From: Struthio camelus
Taxonomy: Eukaryota; Chordata; Aves; Struthioniformes; Struthionidae
DNA: 64,000 nucleotides
Assembly: GCF_040807025.1 (NCBI RefSeq)
Contig: NC_090967.1
Location: 6,998,001-7,062,000, forward strand
Direction: 5' to 3'
Positions 24,331 through 37,740 of the stretch are shown here, in pieces (the stretch's first letter is position 1; each line of letters begins with the position of its first letter). The notes under the pieces are model-generated. The model was not told the DNA's origin, ran no database searches, and saw only the letters and a list, made by a program, of their open reading frames with translations. The translations under genes were made by a program, and so were the position numbers.

Positions 24331-27300
24331 CGCGATCCGTCTGGGCTGAACCCATCCGAGTGGAATGGGAAGGGGAGGGAGGGAAGAGCAGCCCAAAGAG
24401 TTAATCCGCTTTGAATTGCAACGTGGTTTCAGCCAACACGCAAACACATCACCTCTGACAGCTTGACAGAGACGGATTGGCAGCTCCCGAGGTGAGACAT
24501 CCAGGCCCGAGACACAGAGCCATATTAAAGTGCATCTTTGGGGGGGGCGGAGGGGGTACACGATTCATTATTTCATTTTCCACATAGGAAAAGAAGTTAA
24601 ATAAATAAAGGTGAGCGGGGAGGAAGAGCAGAGAGCTGGAACTAACCCTGGCAGGGGGCCCGTCTCCCGGCAGCCGAGCTCCATCCCTCACGGCTCGTCC
24701 AGCCAAAGGGATCGTGTTTGCAAACAGGTACGGGGCGGGGGGGGAATCCTCGCAAACTGACCCCGAGGTTCGAGCGACTCCCCTCCATTCAGCCCCCCGG
24801 AAGGGAGCTGGCAAGTTTTCCTGTAACCATTAGAACTGACCCCAAGATGACCAGAGTGTTTTCCTGAAGCTCAGCTCCCATGGGTTTGGGCTGCCCCACG
24901 AGGGTGGTACAAGGCCGAGCTTTTCGCCAGCTCCCAGCGTCCAGCTCTTTACCCCCTTGCCCCACCGAGAGCAAGGGGGGATCCGTGCGGAGCTGCCGGC
25001 ACGCAGACGAAGAGCGGCGCGGACGGCAGCCCCCCGCGCGGGGCCGCGCACCCAGCTGCACAGGTAACACAGGCACTGAGACGGGCACAGCACTGATCAG
25101 AGTTAAAAATCTTTGGCAGAAAACACATTTTCCAGGAAGGAAGAAGAGCCAGAGAATAAGAGCCCAGCTCTGCCCTCCCAGGGCCGCCTGCCTGTCAGAA
25201 GGCTGGAATCACTGATGTACGACTGATGTCTCCGAGGGATGATAGGGCAGCGACCCTAATATTTTCTGCAGAAAACACTCCTGTAAGCTACCTTTGTGCT
25301 GGAATGATAGGAATTCATTACAGACCGCCCCCCGCTGCACGGCTTATTCCCAGGGGAGGAATCTGCAGGCTCTCTCCTAGCCTAAATGGGATTAGGTTAT
25401 CTTCTAGGCACTGAAACCTGAGACTGCGCAAACCTGGAAAGGTCCTAGCGCATCCAGGAGAGTCTCACCAGAATCAGCAGAGCTGGGCACAGCCTGGGAG
25501 CGAGGAATTTCTTCCTAACCAAGACACGTTAAAACCCAAGGAAACCTTGCCATGCGTTCCTCTGGGCATGGGGACAGACCTCCAGATGATTATCAGCTTC
25601 AAAATGAACACAGAAGAGAGATTTGCTGAGGATGCTGGTCCCGGACGCACTTCAGTTTCTCCCTACTGCTCGGACAAACATCCTCTCTGCTGTCTAGCAT
25701 CCCTAGCTGTGTCCCTCTAAAACACCTTGGCCTATTATCACCCGGCTCAGAAAAGCACGGTGCAGGCTTTGCTGCAAGCACACGGCCGTGCAGCTTTGCT
25801 CCCGTCAGCGCAGCACCTCGACGCCGCGCTCCCGCACGGTTTGAGCGATCGCCACGCGCAGGAGCTGTGCTAGGAGACGGCCGAGGCTCACCTGGGCTCG
25901 CCGGTGTGTTTGGGGGCTTGGTGCCGCCAGACGAACAGTTGCGCTGCAGTTTCAAGACCTTAGGGCGTTCCCGCAGCTCTGCCAAGACGTCGTATCTCTG
26001 GGAACGAGGGAGCTGTTTCTATGCAAGCAAGAACAAACTACCATAAACTGTTACCAGGTGTGGCAATTCCCAGACAACAGGAGGGTCTGCTTAAACCACT
26101 TAAAACTCCATGTCAGGTGTTTGTGAAAACATGCCTTTACGTGAGGTAGGAACATCCTTTTCCTCCAGACAACGCTGCACCTTTCATCTCTCTGCACTTC
26201 TGTGCGCAGTTGGAAAAGGGGGACAGCCACCCCGCTTGCGAGGTCTCCTCGCCTACGTCCACGCAGCCCCCAGGCCGTTGCACCGTACTCAGATCTCCAG
26301 CCCGCGCGGACCCCAGGATGGGGGGCAGTCAGGATGGGGCCCCCGGAGCACTCCGGGCACCTGCCCTCAGCACCAGGATGCGACAGTAAGCCAGCTGCCT
26401 GGGTTTGTTTTAAGCGTTGCTGTGTCTGCAACCATTTTCTCCTCTCCCTATGGCTGCTGGATTCCCTCTCAATCATGTCAAACAAATCCAGAGAAAAACA
26501 TGTTTGACTGCATCAAAGTTCAAACCTCCACCTGTCTATGTCCCCGAGCACAGGCCCTTTAATGCTGCAAAGATGTAAACTCCCCCAGGTCTTCATTATG
26601 TCTTACAGGCCCGATATTATATCAGATTATGGAATCATTAAACAAAAAATTGTACTCCTCTCTGTCCAGAGGGGCCTCTAGTTACCTTGTCTAAATATAA
26701 CAGCATCATTTTTAACCAAGGAGCTGGTACAGTCCCTTGGGCCTTCATTATATTTCATGGGCCTGGGCTGGAATATCATCTCTCACTCACGCGCTTGAGA
26801 ACTCATTTTGCACTTGTGTCAAGGCCAAGCCAAATAACCTCCTACCACCACCCGCAACGCGCTGTGATCTGCAGGGCGCCTTCTTGCACACTCACCAACC
26901 CGAGAAAAAGGGGCCTGCGCTGGCACCTGGTTTGGAGGGCAAGAGAGGAACAAGGCAGGGCAGGTGTGCCGTCGTGTGATGTGCTGCCAAGACAGAGTGA
27001 AAGCCCGAGAAAAAGAGACGGAGAGAGAAAAGCAGCTGGGGCGGGGGGGGGATCAGACCTATGTATGTGCCCAATTATTTTAATTGCATGTAGGTGCCGT
27101 TTAGGGCTCACTGATGCATCGCACATCATTGTTTACTGCTCTGAGCAGAACCAATTATGTTTGAACATAGAGGGGCTGAGAGACAGCAAATAAACAAGCA
27201 GGCGTGCAGTGGAATCCACTGTAGGTAGGTTTGCACCCGTCCGTCAGCGACTAGTCAGGCGTGGACCGGGGAAAATGGGAGAAAACGGGAGGGCAGTGCT

Positions 27301-27460
27301 CCCCCTCTCCCTTCCCACCTTCCCCGGGACGGGGTTTGGGCACGGGGAGCTCGGAGGCACCGCTCACCTGCCAGCGGGAAAGTGGCAGGGAGATGGGAGA
27401 GAAAATAGACCTATTTAGAAAAAGATGGGAAATAAATAAAGACATATAAAGATATATAGT
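24331..27460. other. Intergenic, no gene seen
   Basis: No open frame here has a recognisable domain. AT-rich patches (for example 26,570-26,700) could be conserved non-coding sequence, but that needs a genome alignment. Confidence 0.55.
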
Positions 27461-27472
27461 TTCTTGCAGGGT

Positions 27473-27545
27473 TTTGACATGAGTTGTCAAAGTTGGTGGT
27501 GCGTGCACTCCTGTCTTTACAGTAAATAACTGTCAGCAATTAGAA
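27473..27545. promoter_or_regulatory. TGACA/TGTCA palindrome with flanking homeodomain motifs
   Basis: A perfect inverted repeat with 7-bp arms (TTTGACA and TGTCAAA, 5-bp spacer) lies at 27,473-27,491. A CTGTCA site with CAATTAG follows within about 50 bp. TGACA/CTGTCA is the core of TALE homeodomain factors (MEIS, PBX partner, TGIF) and CAATTA is homeodomain-like. Enhancer activity is inference. Confidence 0.3.
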
Positions 27546-27559
27546 AGTGTAGGTGTTTA

Positions 27560-28090
27560 GGGAGGGAAGTCAGGCTGGCTCCAGCGCGTCAATCACGCCG
27601 AGCGCGGCAGCGAGCGACCCGGACCCCCGCAGCCAGCCCCGGGGAGGGGGCAGAGCTGCCTTGGGGCTGCGCCTTGCCCAGGGCCCAGCCGGCAACCGCA
27701 GGGTGTTAAACCCCGCAGAGCTGCTCGTACCGCAGGAGGGGCGCGCGCTCTTCCCCGCTGCTAACAGCGCTGCCGGTTTCTGCAGCAGCGGTGCCTGGGG
27801 ACCCCGCCGGCTGGCTGCGGGGCAGGGACACGGGAGAGACCCCCAAAGCCGTGTTACAAACACCCTGCTCGGGATCCCGGTGTGTCACTGCTCACCACGG
27901 TCCCTTGCCAGGACGACCACGTCCGCACCTCTGCCGGCGAAGCCGCCCGCGTGAGCGCTCCCCGTCCTTGCCCACGGGAAAGCAGCCGTAGCGCGGGGCC
28001 GCCCAGCCGACCCGGGCTGGGAAGCGCTTCAAGCGGCAGCCTTGCTGCTCCTGGTGCGGGGCGATCGCCTCCCGCGCGCAGGCCGTAACG
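27560..28090. other. CpG-rich intergenic patch
   Basis: A local CpG-rich island of about 0.5 kb. The overlapping frames on both strands show no domain, and no promoter core was recognised. Confidence 0.5.
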
Positions 28091-28354
28091 CCATACGCCT
28101 CCGGGCCAAGCGACTGCAGCTCCATGAAACCTGTGATGGGGAACCCTGATTTTGCTGGATCCTCTGAAAGCTCCTTCAAAACAAACCAGCCAAAGCTTGG
28201 GAGGATGTTCACACACCAACTCTTATGGAGACGGGGGCTTACCTTCCTTACATATCTTTGGGAAAACCAGCAATAAGGTAAACGCACAGAGATACACGGA
28301 CACGCTCCCCCCAGAGAGTTCACGGCTGACAGAAGGGTTTAGGAGGAACGCACC

Positions 28355-28460
28355 AATTACTGTCCCCATTTCACAGCTGGGAAACCAGGAGCAGCAGCCT
28401 GTCCCTGGCAGCAGCCAGGATCGCACGGCCCGCCAGCACCACGAATCAAGCCCTGAGCCT
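28355..28460 (-). repeat. MIR SINE relic
   Basis: 'tgtccccatttcacagctgg' then 'gaaaccaggagcagcagcct' and 'caggatcgcacggcc' follow the order of the reverse-complement MIR core. Strongly diverged. Confidence 0.5.
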
Positions 28461-31400
28461 GAGCCTCCTCCCCACCTGCCCTTCCTATTACAGGTAACTC
28501 CATCCTCATCCTCTTCCTCCCACCCTGCCCAGCCCTGCGATAATTGGCTCTCGCTCCGAGCCTGTGCCTTCCTCGCCAAGCTCTCACCCTCTCTGCTCCC
28601 AGTTTTGAACTCCCCTCTGCTAAGAAAAATGTAATAGCAGTTTAGCCTCTCAATCTGCAAGTTCTTTGACACTAATAACCTTTGCCTTTGTGCTTCTCAG
28701 CTCAGACAAAAACTCTATCTTTTAGGTTAGCAGCAGCCTACTGTGGAGCACGCAGGCCTTGGGGGCCTTGTAGCCAGGCCTTTATAAGCTAAACTTCACA
28801 CGCTCATTACAGCACAGCCCCAGGAGCTGGGCCACGAGAGAGGGGAGCGCAGGGGAGCCGGAGACTCCCGTTCCTATGGCGACCGCGAGGATGCCGATGT
28901 TGCAGCCCTAGGCGGTACTTTTGGTACTTACAGATCAAACAGATAGGGCAAGCGGTGCTGGGGAGAAATACACAGAGTGCAGGAAATTTAATGACTTGAA
29001 TTAACAACACAAGAGCTGGTGACTCCCCTCGGCGCTGGTCGGGAGGAGACACAAACTTTGCCTTGTTAGGTTAAAACTTTGCATGGTGTTTTTCCCCTGT
29101 CCTTCTCTGCTCCCTCGTTTTAGTGCCTGTTCAGAAAGCACGCACGCGCCAGGGGTCACGCCGAGGAGAGAGGGCTCCCGGGGCCCGGACAGCCGGGATG
29201 CTCAGCGCAGTCCGTGCAAGTGTTTATCCAATTGCATTAGCCAGGGATGTCAGCCCTGTTGTGCCCTCATACCAGGACAGCGTGGGGAAGCCGGGCATCC
29301 GACCCCTCCCAGAGCCCAAAACGGAGCCAGGAGCCCGTGCCCTGCTCCTAGGGCCAGGGGACCAGCTCCCGGGGATTGGTACCATCCTCTCCCTGAACGA
29401 GACGTCCACCTGTTGTGGGACCTGGCAAGGAAGGGGCTGAGAGACACTGAACCAAGCACAGCTCTTCCCTGACAGAGGGGCAGAAGCCAGGCAGCAACCC
29501 TCAGCATCCAGCTGCCTTCACAACAGAGGGCACTGGTTATTTTCAAAGAGAGAAAGGGGAAAGGTGATTTCTCTTCGGTTTTGTCTTTCCTCACAGTCCC
29601 TTTTCTTCTCTCACCCTCTTTCTCCATTGCTGTCCTTTCCCTCGCATGCTCTTTCCGCTCTGGAGCATTCTGTGCTTTACTGGGGCATTACGAGGCAGCA
29701 TCTCAGACTGCTTAGTGAAGCATTAAAGGGGCATGAAAACACTCGCACTGCATCTGAGCACCAAAAGCCCTGAAGCATCCTAAAAAAAAAAGGCCATCAT
29801 TCAATTCTGCAAAACATATTCCTATAGGCAGCAAACCTGTTTGCAGCACCAACACCCGATATCCTAGATATTGCCAACATTTCCATCCCCATTTCCAGTC
29901 CAGCCATCAGACGTTTAACGGTTCCTGAAGTCAATCCCTCAACGCTCCTGTGGACAGGTCACTCAGGAGCATTTGGGCCATTAGTGGAAGCAGCTGCCAT
30001 CTGCCAAGATCCAACCCCCACATCAGATTTCAGAGAAAATTGCCTGCCTAGAAGAGTTCATGCCCGAGACCAGAGATTCATACAGTATCATACTTGTTAA
30101 AGTCATCACAGATTAAGCACACAAAGATGAATCAATTTCTTACCCTCCCTCCCTCCTAAAAGCGATAGTAAACTGCAAACATCTCTGGCCCCAAGAAAGA
30201 ATTTTCCCTCTGTGCCCTGTTTCATTGATCCTACATGGTCTGACTAAGAATTCAGAAGAAATATGGCTTGCACAGGGCAGAAAGTGTGTGCCCTTTTTGT
30301 CCCTTTAAATATGCATATGCCACGCTCTGAACACAACATTAAACCTGTTGTCAGCCCCCCGAAGCAGCTGCAGCGTCAGAGCAGGAAATCAGCCTGAAAA
30401 GCAGCCGGTGCCAGAACGCTCCGCTCTGCGCCGGGGAGGGAAGGGGTGTTAGCGCGAGGCGCGGACCCCACGAGAGCCAGCATGTGTCCTGCTACCCGGG
30501 GAGGGCACAGGAGAAGTCTGCTCCATGCAAGTGCCTTGGAAATCTTTTTTGTTTGTTTTTCCTCTCCCCTCTCTTCTTTAATCTTGAGAATTGTGGTGAA
30601 ATCCAACTCTCTCCAACTCAGCTGTTCTGTTTCTTGTCCCAAAAGCTCTCAGCTCTGGATCAACTTCTGTGATCCCAGCAATGTAGGTTTTCTCCTAATC
30701 TGCCTGATGAGGAACACAAACCACAGAAGCCGAGAAGGTGGGTCAGCTTCCCATAGCAAACTGGCACAGGCTCGACAGGAACAAGAGGATCTGTGGCTTT
30801 CGCTAGTAGACCCCTGTCCTTTTCCAAGGTCAGAAACGGGCCACAGGAGCCCTACCACTACTGATTGTGCTATAAAGGCTGAGGGCTTGGCAATGGCCTG
30901 GGATACCCTGTATACTCTCATATGGGAGATCCATGTTCCAAAGATCTGCAACTGGGGGGAAAAGGATAAGGTGGAGAACTAACCACAGCAAAGCGTTGTT
31001 CCCCCATAAAGGCAACTGGGAGCACCACGTTATTATGAACGGAGCAGAGCTGGATGTGTGTGTGCGCACACCTGCACAAGGACACGCATGTAGCTCAGCA
31101 AGGCACAGCTGCAGGTGGCTTCAAGGTGCTCTGGGCAGAGCTGTCACCAGGGAGCCTGCAACTGAAGCAGCAAGAGGGATCCAGCTCGGCTCTGAGGAAC
31201 ATCAGAGCTGCCCGCGGAGAAGCCTGCCCGCCTCCTCCCAGCGCGGTCTGGGCCAACGCAGCACTGGGAGACCTGCCTTTATCATTGCTAGATTAGCTCA
31301 CCCATTTGAGAGGAATAAGACAGGACTGTTGTTGCTCTGAGATCTATTTCTCCTCTCCCTTCTTCTTGTGGATTTGCATCTCTCTTTTGGGCAGCTCCTA

Positions 31401-34035
31401 TTTCCAGCACAGAAAGGGCTCTCTGTTCAGGTCTTCCCCCCTCCTCTTTTCCAGCAATTGTTATGTTAAAATCCCCAGGACATGTTTCTGCAAAGAATTA
31501 AAAGAGGGTGAGGAAGAGATTGTTTTCGTTAGTGTCTCACTAAGTCTCTGACCTTGAGCGTGAATAGAAAACAAGAAAAAAGGGACTTTATGCTAATATC
31601 ACTCACTAAGCACAAGGGGGAAAAATAATAACGGCAAATGAAGATTATGAATGCAAATCAACTTAATAAAGAGACAGGGTCTGTGCAGGAGTCTTGCTTT
31701 GCTCTCGTATAGAAGACTTGTATTGTCTGGCTCTGCTGCACCCTAGGTCTAATCATTACAAATTATATCAAGATAGGAAAAGAAAAGAACAGGAATGGTT
31801 TAATTTTCTAATTATGACATTGTTCATTTCCCCTGCTTGCATCTGTTCTTTTAAAGAGGCCCCTCACACTGGCCCTCTGAAAGTAGTTCAAAACTCGCTT
31901 CCCTCAAATTAACTTCCAGCCATTCACTATCCAAAACCTGCCTGTCCCACGGGTACTTCAGTGCCGGGGAGCCCACTTCCAGCCTGGGGACCCCCCTCTC
32001 CCGCTACAAGGGACCCAGTTGCTCCTGCAGGTAGAAGGGGACGTCGCGCTCACGTGCTTCTCAGACAGCTCTTCCGTCCTCTCCGCAGCCAAGGCGCCAG
32101 CAGGAGACAACCACCACCCAGGCCAGGTCTGGCACTGGGAGCTGTGGGACCGCCCTGGTCTCTCACTAGCTGCTTAGGCAAGCCCCTTCCTCGTTCACAA
32201 TTTTCCCCTTCCCGTTCTCTCCTCTGCCTTTTCAGCTGAGGCTGTCACACCGAGGAGGCACGGGGACTGGCTTGCAGCATCTGTGTGCAGAGCATCCGGC
32301 ATAACAAAGCCCTGATCCTGGCAGAGATCTTAGGCGCTATCATAACACAATCATAATAGCTTTAAAGCAGCGACAGCACTGACAAAGAACGCGGTCACAC
32401 CAAGCTTGTCCACATTCAGAGCAAGAGCAGCAGCGAGATCCTGCTGGCTTCTTTCGAGTGTGTATTTGTTTACACACAGGGAAGTTGCAATGAAGATGGC
32501 TAGGGCCGGTCTTTAGCATTGCACTTCCAAGGCTGTGCGAGTTTAACTGCCTCTTTTGACAATCTAAATGCGTCTGCTCCATGGGTAAAATGCTCCCAGA
32601 CAAAGCTCTGCTTTATACAACTAAAAGTCTAAGCTCAGACCAACACGCATTAAGAAAGGTCATTACCTTGTTGGAAAACAGTGAAAACCCAGGTCTACAC
32701 AAAAGGGTAATCCAGTAGCCGCTACTGTGTCTTCTAAGCTCCTATCAAATCAACACCCCGGAACGATATTTGCGGCACAGAGGGTGCTGTGTTATTGGAA
32801 GTGAGGAACAATATTCCTCTCTTACACAAAAGGAAATCAAGGTCAATTCTATTTAAATGAGCCTTACGCTGGCCTGGGAGATGAATCAGGCCCCAATCCA
32901 ATTTAAAACTGATGCCCTGCTCAATAAAAATCCCACCATGCTAACCGTTACTCAGGCAGAATTAATTCATGAACTGCAAGGCCCCCAGCACCCTGTTCCC
33001 TCTCTAGCCCTGCTCCTCTCCGGGGAGTCAAAACGTCTCTAAATTTAAACAAACCAGAGAGCTCACCCTTCTCTGAGCTACCATTTCAGGCTGTCTGCAG
33101 ACTCAGGACTCACACTGCCCTCAGGATATGCTTTTCAACTTTGCATCCACATGGGCTAAAGATTTTTTTTAGAACTTTTTAATGAAAACATAAAGCTTCT
33201 GAAATCCTATGACCCAGAGAGCACGGACCTTACCAGGCATCTGAAATCCCTTCCTCCAGCTCAGGGTCTCGCACTTTACCATCGATGCCACCGCAGCACA
33301 AGCCAAAGCTGGCGTTATCTTCAATCCTACAAATACCCCCTCCCCTTCCAAACAACATACACAAGAGAGTTTAGACTAGGAACGCAGCTCTTTAATCTCC
33401 AGCAAGCCTTTGACAACCTGTCTCGTCCTGGCTTTTAGCTGTGTGAGAGCTGTTCGCTAATGGAGCATTAACCTTGGAGAGCTTCTGCAATTACTCCAAC
33501 ACTAATTCTGACAGTTTTTGGTGTATCTGTTTGTTCTTTTGACAGGCAAAAGGAATTTCTTTTTAAAAGCTGTTTGATACATTTGAGACCTTCTGTCCAC
33601 ATTTTCTTTTTTCTGCTAGAGATTGGAAGGTGGGGGAGAAGGAGTAGAGATAGCGAGACACTATCTTCCTACAGACGTATCAGCATCAGCACAGGCACAA
33701 GTAGAGATATTTCCTCCCTTCCAAATCCCTCCCACCCCTGTTTTAAGTGACAGAAGCATTTGGTCTCTCCTGACCTCATTAGGGTAATTAGTAAACCTTT
33801 TGAAGCTGGGAGAATGGCTCTGAGCTGTGGGAAAGTGAGGAGAGCAAAGTGCCTTTAAAAAGAGTGTGCATGGATTGAGAAAGGGGGTGAAAAATATTTC
33901 CAGCTGTGTGAAAGGTGACCTGCAAAAACCGAGGGGAAGGAAAGGTGGATGATGAGCATGCTGACAGTCTTGCTGTCCAGAAATCTCCTCAAACTGCCTC
34001 TCAGAAGAGAGGAGAAATTCAAGCCCTGGTTATTC
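28461..34035. other. Intergenic, no gene seen
   Basis: AT-balanced sequence with no recognisable coding exon, RNA gene or intact mobile element. Open frames stay below about 180 residues and overlap one another. Confidence 0.6.
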
Positions 34036-34200
34036 TGCAAGACACTGTGGGCAACCAAAGAGCTGAGAAAAAAATGGTGGTGGGCCAGGCCCTGGCTGAG
34101 ACTCGAGGATCTAGTTTCACTTCTCTGATCTGCCACCGTTTCCCTGGATGCCCATCGGCAAATCAATTCTTCTCATTGTGCCTTAATCCCCCTGCTCCTA
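34036..34200 (+). repeat. MIR/CORE-SINE relic
   Basis: 'gagactcgaggatctagttt', 'ctgatctgccaccgtttccc', 'ggcaaatcaattcttctca' and 'ttgtgccttaatccccctgc' track the plus-strand MIR order: ggattcgaatccc, ggctctgccac, gggcaagtcacttaacctc, tctgtgcctcagtttcccc. The small open frame over it is a repeat artefact. Confidence 0.65.
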
Positions 34201-35880
34201 AAAAGGGGGGTGGGGGGGAAGAGCAGCTCCTCCTTGCATGATTTTCTATGTAGAAAACATACACTTTGGAGGGAAAGCGCTGTGTCTCAGTGTGTGCCTG
34301 CACAGCCCCCAGCACAAGCAGGCATCTCTTGGGGGCTCTAATGCCACTAGAAATGTGACAACCCGAATTGGGACTGGTACATAATGAGCACCTTGATCTG
34401 AAGTCCAATAACGCCATGGAGACGTTCCTGCCAGCTTCAGATGGAGGAAGAGCAGTGTTTTCACTAACATGGTCTGGACAACTGTTAACACCTGCACGGG
34501 CATAGATGGAGGGAAGGGAAATCTTGATTAAGGGCACACAGCCCTCCCTTTCTCTAACAAACACAAAAAACATTTTCAGTACACTTACCCAAGTCAGCTG
34601 AGAAGCCAAAGCGGTGACTGCGGACAAGGTGAAGTTATAATGCAGATAAAAACCTCTGTTTTTAGAAGAAAAAAGCAACACCTCAAACCTTTGCTATATA
34701 TAACAAAGGGCACAAACCTAATACGCCTCTGCATTCTTTAGAAAGGGAGTTTGATGTGAGAGAAAAGCAGATTAAAATAACACTGGCAAGAAAGATCACA
34801 ATACACCCTGGTACCAGGAATTTGAACCAACAGATTCCCAATTCCTACTGTGCCTTCAAACAGATACAATGGCTTCTGCATCTTGCTATATTTCAGTTGT
34901 GGGGGTTTTGGGGTTTTTTTTTTTTTTTGAGCATTCCCATTACGTTATGAGGCTCCCCAGGCTCGTTTTGCTAGGCACCACAGGAAACCCTCCAGGAAAA
35001 CATCCTGCTGGAACTTCCTCCCTAGGGATTTCCTCTGGTGCAAGACTGGAGATTGCAAGTCCACCGAGGCGGTGGGCCTGCCTACTCACACTGCCCTTCC
35101 ACGAGGGATTCTGGCAAGATGACTCTGACATCACTTTGAACGAAGGCAAAAGATTTAAATTTGACCCACAGAGAAGTTAAACACAGAAATGAAGACCACC
35201 ATGCAGTGATGCCCGTTACTGGCTGTAGAGGCACAAGGGCCTGCAGTAAACGCTTTGTGAAATGCCCTGGGAAGGTATCAAGGCAGGCACACACACAGGT
35301 ACCGCAGACGGTCAATGCCTGTTTCAAAAGGCTACTTTCATCCCCTCCCAATAAAGTCACCTGCTGGAGGTGAGCCCGATTCTGTCGGGCTGAGCAAGCA
35401 CCAGGCAGGGAACACAGAAAATTGCATTTGCTGGAAAAGTCAACCACAGCTTGGACATCCTTGGAGGAGTCACTGCTGTCAGGTATTGCCAAGCTAAAAA
35501 TCACTTCACAGTCTTGCCTGAGTTTTTGGAGGTAAAGCATCACCATGGCCCTTCCTCAAAGGCTCAAAAATTCCAACTGCTTAGTCATGGCATTTATGCC
35601 CATCAGGTTATTCACAGCAAAAAGTAGTATTTACACCACCTTTTGCTAAAGGGAGCGGGTAGCGTGCACTCTGCTCAGATTGAGCAATGAAACAATCAGG
35701 CTCATTTTAACTACATAAGGGTTTTTTTCCCTTTAAAACAGTGAAAGCAATTAACCACCGGAACATATTAGGAACATATCAGAAATGCAGTAAATGCTCC
35801 ATCATTTAGTTGTTTTAAGCGAAGGCTGGCGTTCTTTCTAAAAGAAACCTTCTAGTTTCACCACAGAAAAAAGACACACC
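34201..35880. other. Intergenic, no gene seen
   Basis: No feature beyond poly-T runs near 34,913-34,928 and scattered short frames without domains. Confidence 0.55.
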
Positions 35881-35884
35881 AGCC

Positions 35885-35960
35885 GGTGCTCAGTGGGAGG
35901 TTGAACAAGATGAACATAATGGTCTCTTCTAGCTGCAAAACCTGCAAATCTAGACACTTC
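35885..35960 (+). repeat. CR1-like LINE 3-prime end fragment
   Basis: 'gaggttgaacaagatgaaca' then 'taatggtctcttctagctgc' matches the CR1 terminal pattern (gttggactagatgacct ... aggtctcttccagccct). Diverged, plus orientation. Confidence 0.55.
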
Positions 35961-37605
35961 CATTTCCCGGCTGTTATTAACCGGCAGACGGCTGGGTTAT
36001 TCTGATTGCAAAGAGAGCAAAAGAATGCTTAAGTGCCAACAACAATAGTTGCTTTGGTTTGCGGCTAGCTTATGAAGCATGTCCAGCACAGAAATGTAAT
36101 GTAATCAGCAGAAGGTTCGAGCAGGCAAGTGAGCTAGGAGGCATCAGCTGATGTGCGATTACTGTTCACATGCAAGTGTGATGGGTTCAATTTGCTGGCA
36201 TTGGAAGTGACGATAGAAACCACCTCACCCTCAGGAGCCAAAGGGTGAACACGCAGTTACTGGGAATCAGGTGATGTGCTCTCACATGCTACCCTCCCAA
36301 TTTGTTTTTGTGCCCAAACCCTTGGACAACTATGTTAATTAAAACGACTGGTAATCCTCTGCAAGTACCTCTATGTGGGCAGAGGACTCTTGGAACCCAT
36401 AAGAAACCCTGCTGAAGCAAACGAGATCCATACAGACCCCGAGGAATCCCGAAGCCCATGGAAGTACTTCCAACGAACTGGAATCGACATTCTTGTTTTG
36501 TAGTGATTTCATCTATTAGGTGCATTGAAGTCTTATCTTCTCAACAGGTATTCTTGGACATGGGCTTTAGCTAGTGTCTTTGATCTGGCAACGTAAGGAA
36601 GAAAATCCTGAAGTGTAACATCTGAGACATTCATCTCAAGTTTAATTTTAGGGACATTTTCTCCCTACTATGTGTGCACGCATATTAGCATGCATCAGAA
36701 GTGCAGTATCCCCTTTAATGTTTACTCACCCTTAGATTGCAAAAATTGTTGCGTGAATTCCTTCTTCAATTAGCTCTGGTACTCAAAAAAAAAAAAATGT
36801 TCAGTTGCCAGTACAGTTATGATCATTTCTTTCTTTTATACTTTTATTCCCCAGTGCACCTTAAAAAGAAAACACTTCTCCACTCTCCCCTGCAAAGCCC
36901 CCTTTAAAAAAATTTTAAAACAAAAGCAACCAACATTTCTAAAGGAAAGTCTTTTGTGGATGAAGTGCCACTTCCATTCACCTTTCCATCATGTAAGGGA
37001 AAAAATAAAGATCAGAAGGAGGACTTAGACAAAAAGCCAACTAAGTAAAGCTAATTTTTTATACAGAATAATCTTGCTAGTTGTATAGAAGGGCTTTGTT
37101 GAGGGGAACAGAAGAGACATCAGAGGAGAATCTACAGCAGGTTTTCAAATACTTCCAGCTATCTTCACAGTGTGCAGTCAGGGTTATAAGATAAACACAG
37201 AGACACAATTTCAGAGTAGCTTCAGTACCCACAGTACACTGCAACAGAAGTCTACCATGTTGTTTGTAGCATTTGGTGGGTAAAACTACCCCAAATGGTC
37301 CCTGCAAAAAGCCTCCGAAACCTGCTGGGGGGATGTTAATAGATGCTTGGAAAACCTGCAGGAGCAAAATTGTGACTGCAGTTAACATTTTTTGTGCGAA
37401 CATTCCCCTTCCAGGAAGCACCGGTCACCTTAAAAGTTACTAGAGCTATTCAGCATGAAGCAAGTGTATTAGCAATAAATTGAACAAAACGCTTGTAACC
37501 TCTTAACATGAATACACTCATTTCCTGTTCATTTTTAAGGGCTGCCTCTTGCTGCTTAACACTGAATCCTGCTAATCCCTTAGCACTTTCAGTTCAATAT
37601 TTCAA
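35961..37605. other. Intergenic, no gene seen
   Basis: AT-rich intergenic sequence with short open frames only and no recognised element. Confidence 0.55.
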
Positions 37606-37609
37606 ACAC

Positions 37610-37740
37610 TTTGCAAGTCAGCCTTGAAGAAGAATCCTCATTTTCTACTTATTTTACAAATGTGAAATCTAAAGCACAGGTGATCTACCTAAAGCCACAT
37701 AAGCATTAAGAAGCAGAATACAACATTCAATCCATACTGT
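37610..37740 (-). repeat. MIR SINE relic
   Basis: 'atcctcattttctacttatt', 'ttacaaatgtgaaatctaaa', 'gcacaggtgatctacctaaa' and 'gccacataagcattaagaag' reproduce the reverse-complement MIR core: cctcattttacagatgaggaaactgaggc, cacagaggttaagtgacttgcc, caaggtcacatagctagtaag. Confidence 0.7.

Noticed and set aside
33915-34241. 108-residue plus-strand frame
   Set aside because: Its second half is a MIR relic; the first half has no domain.
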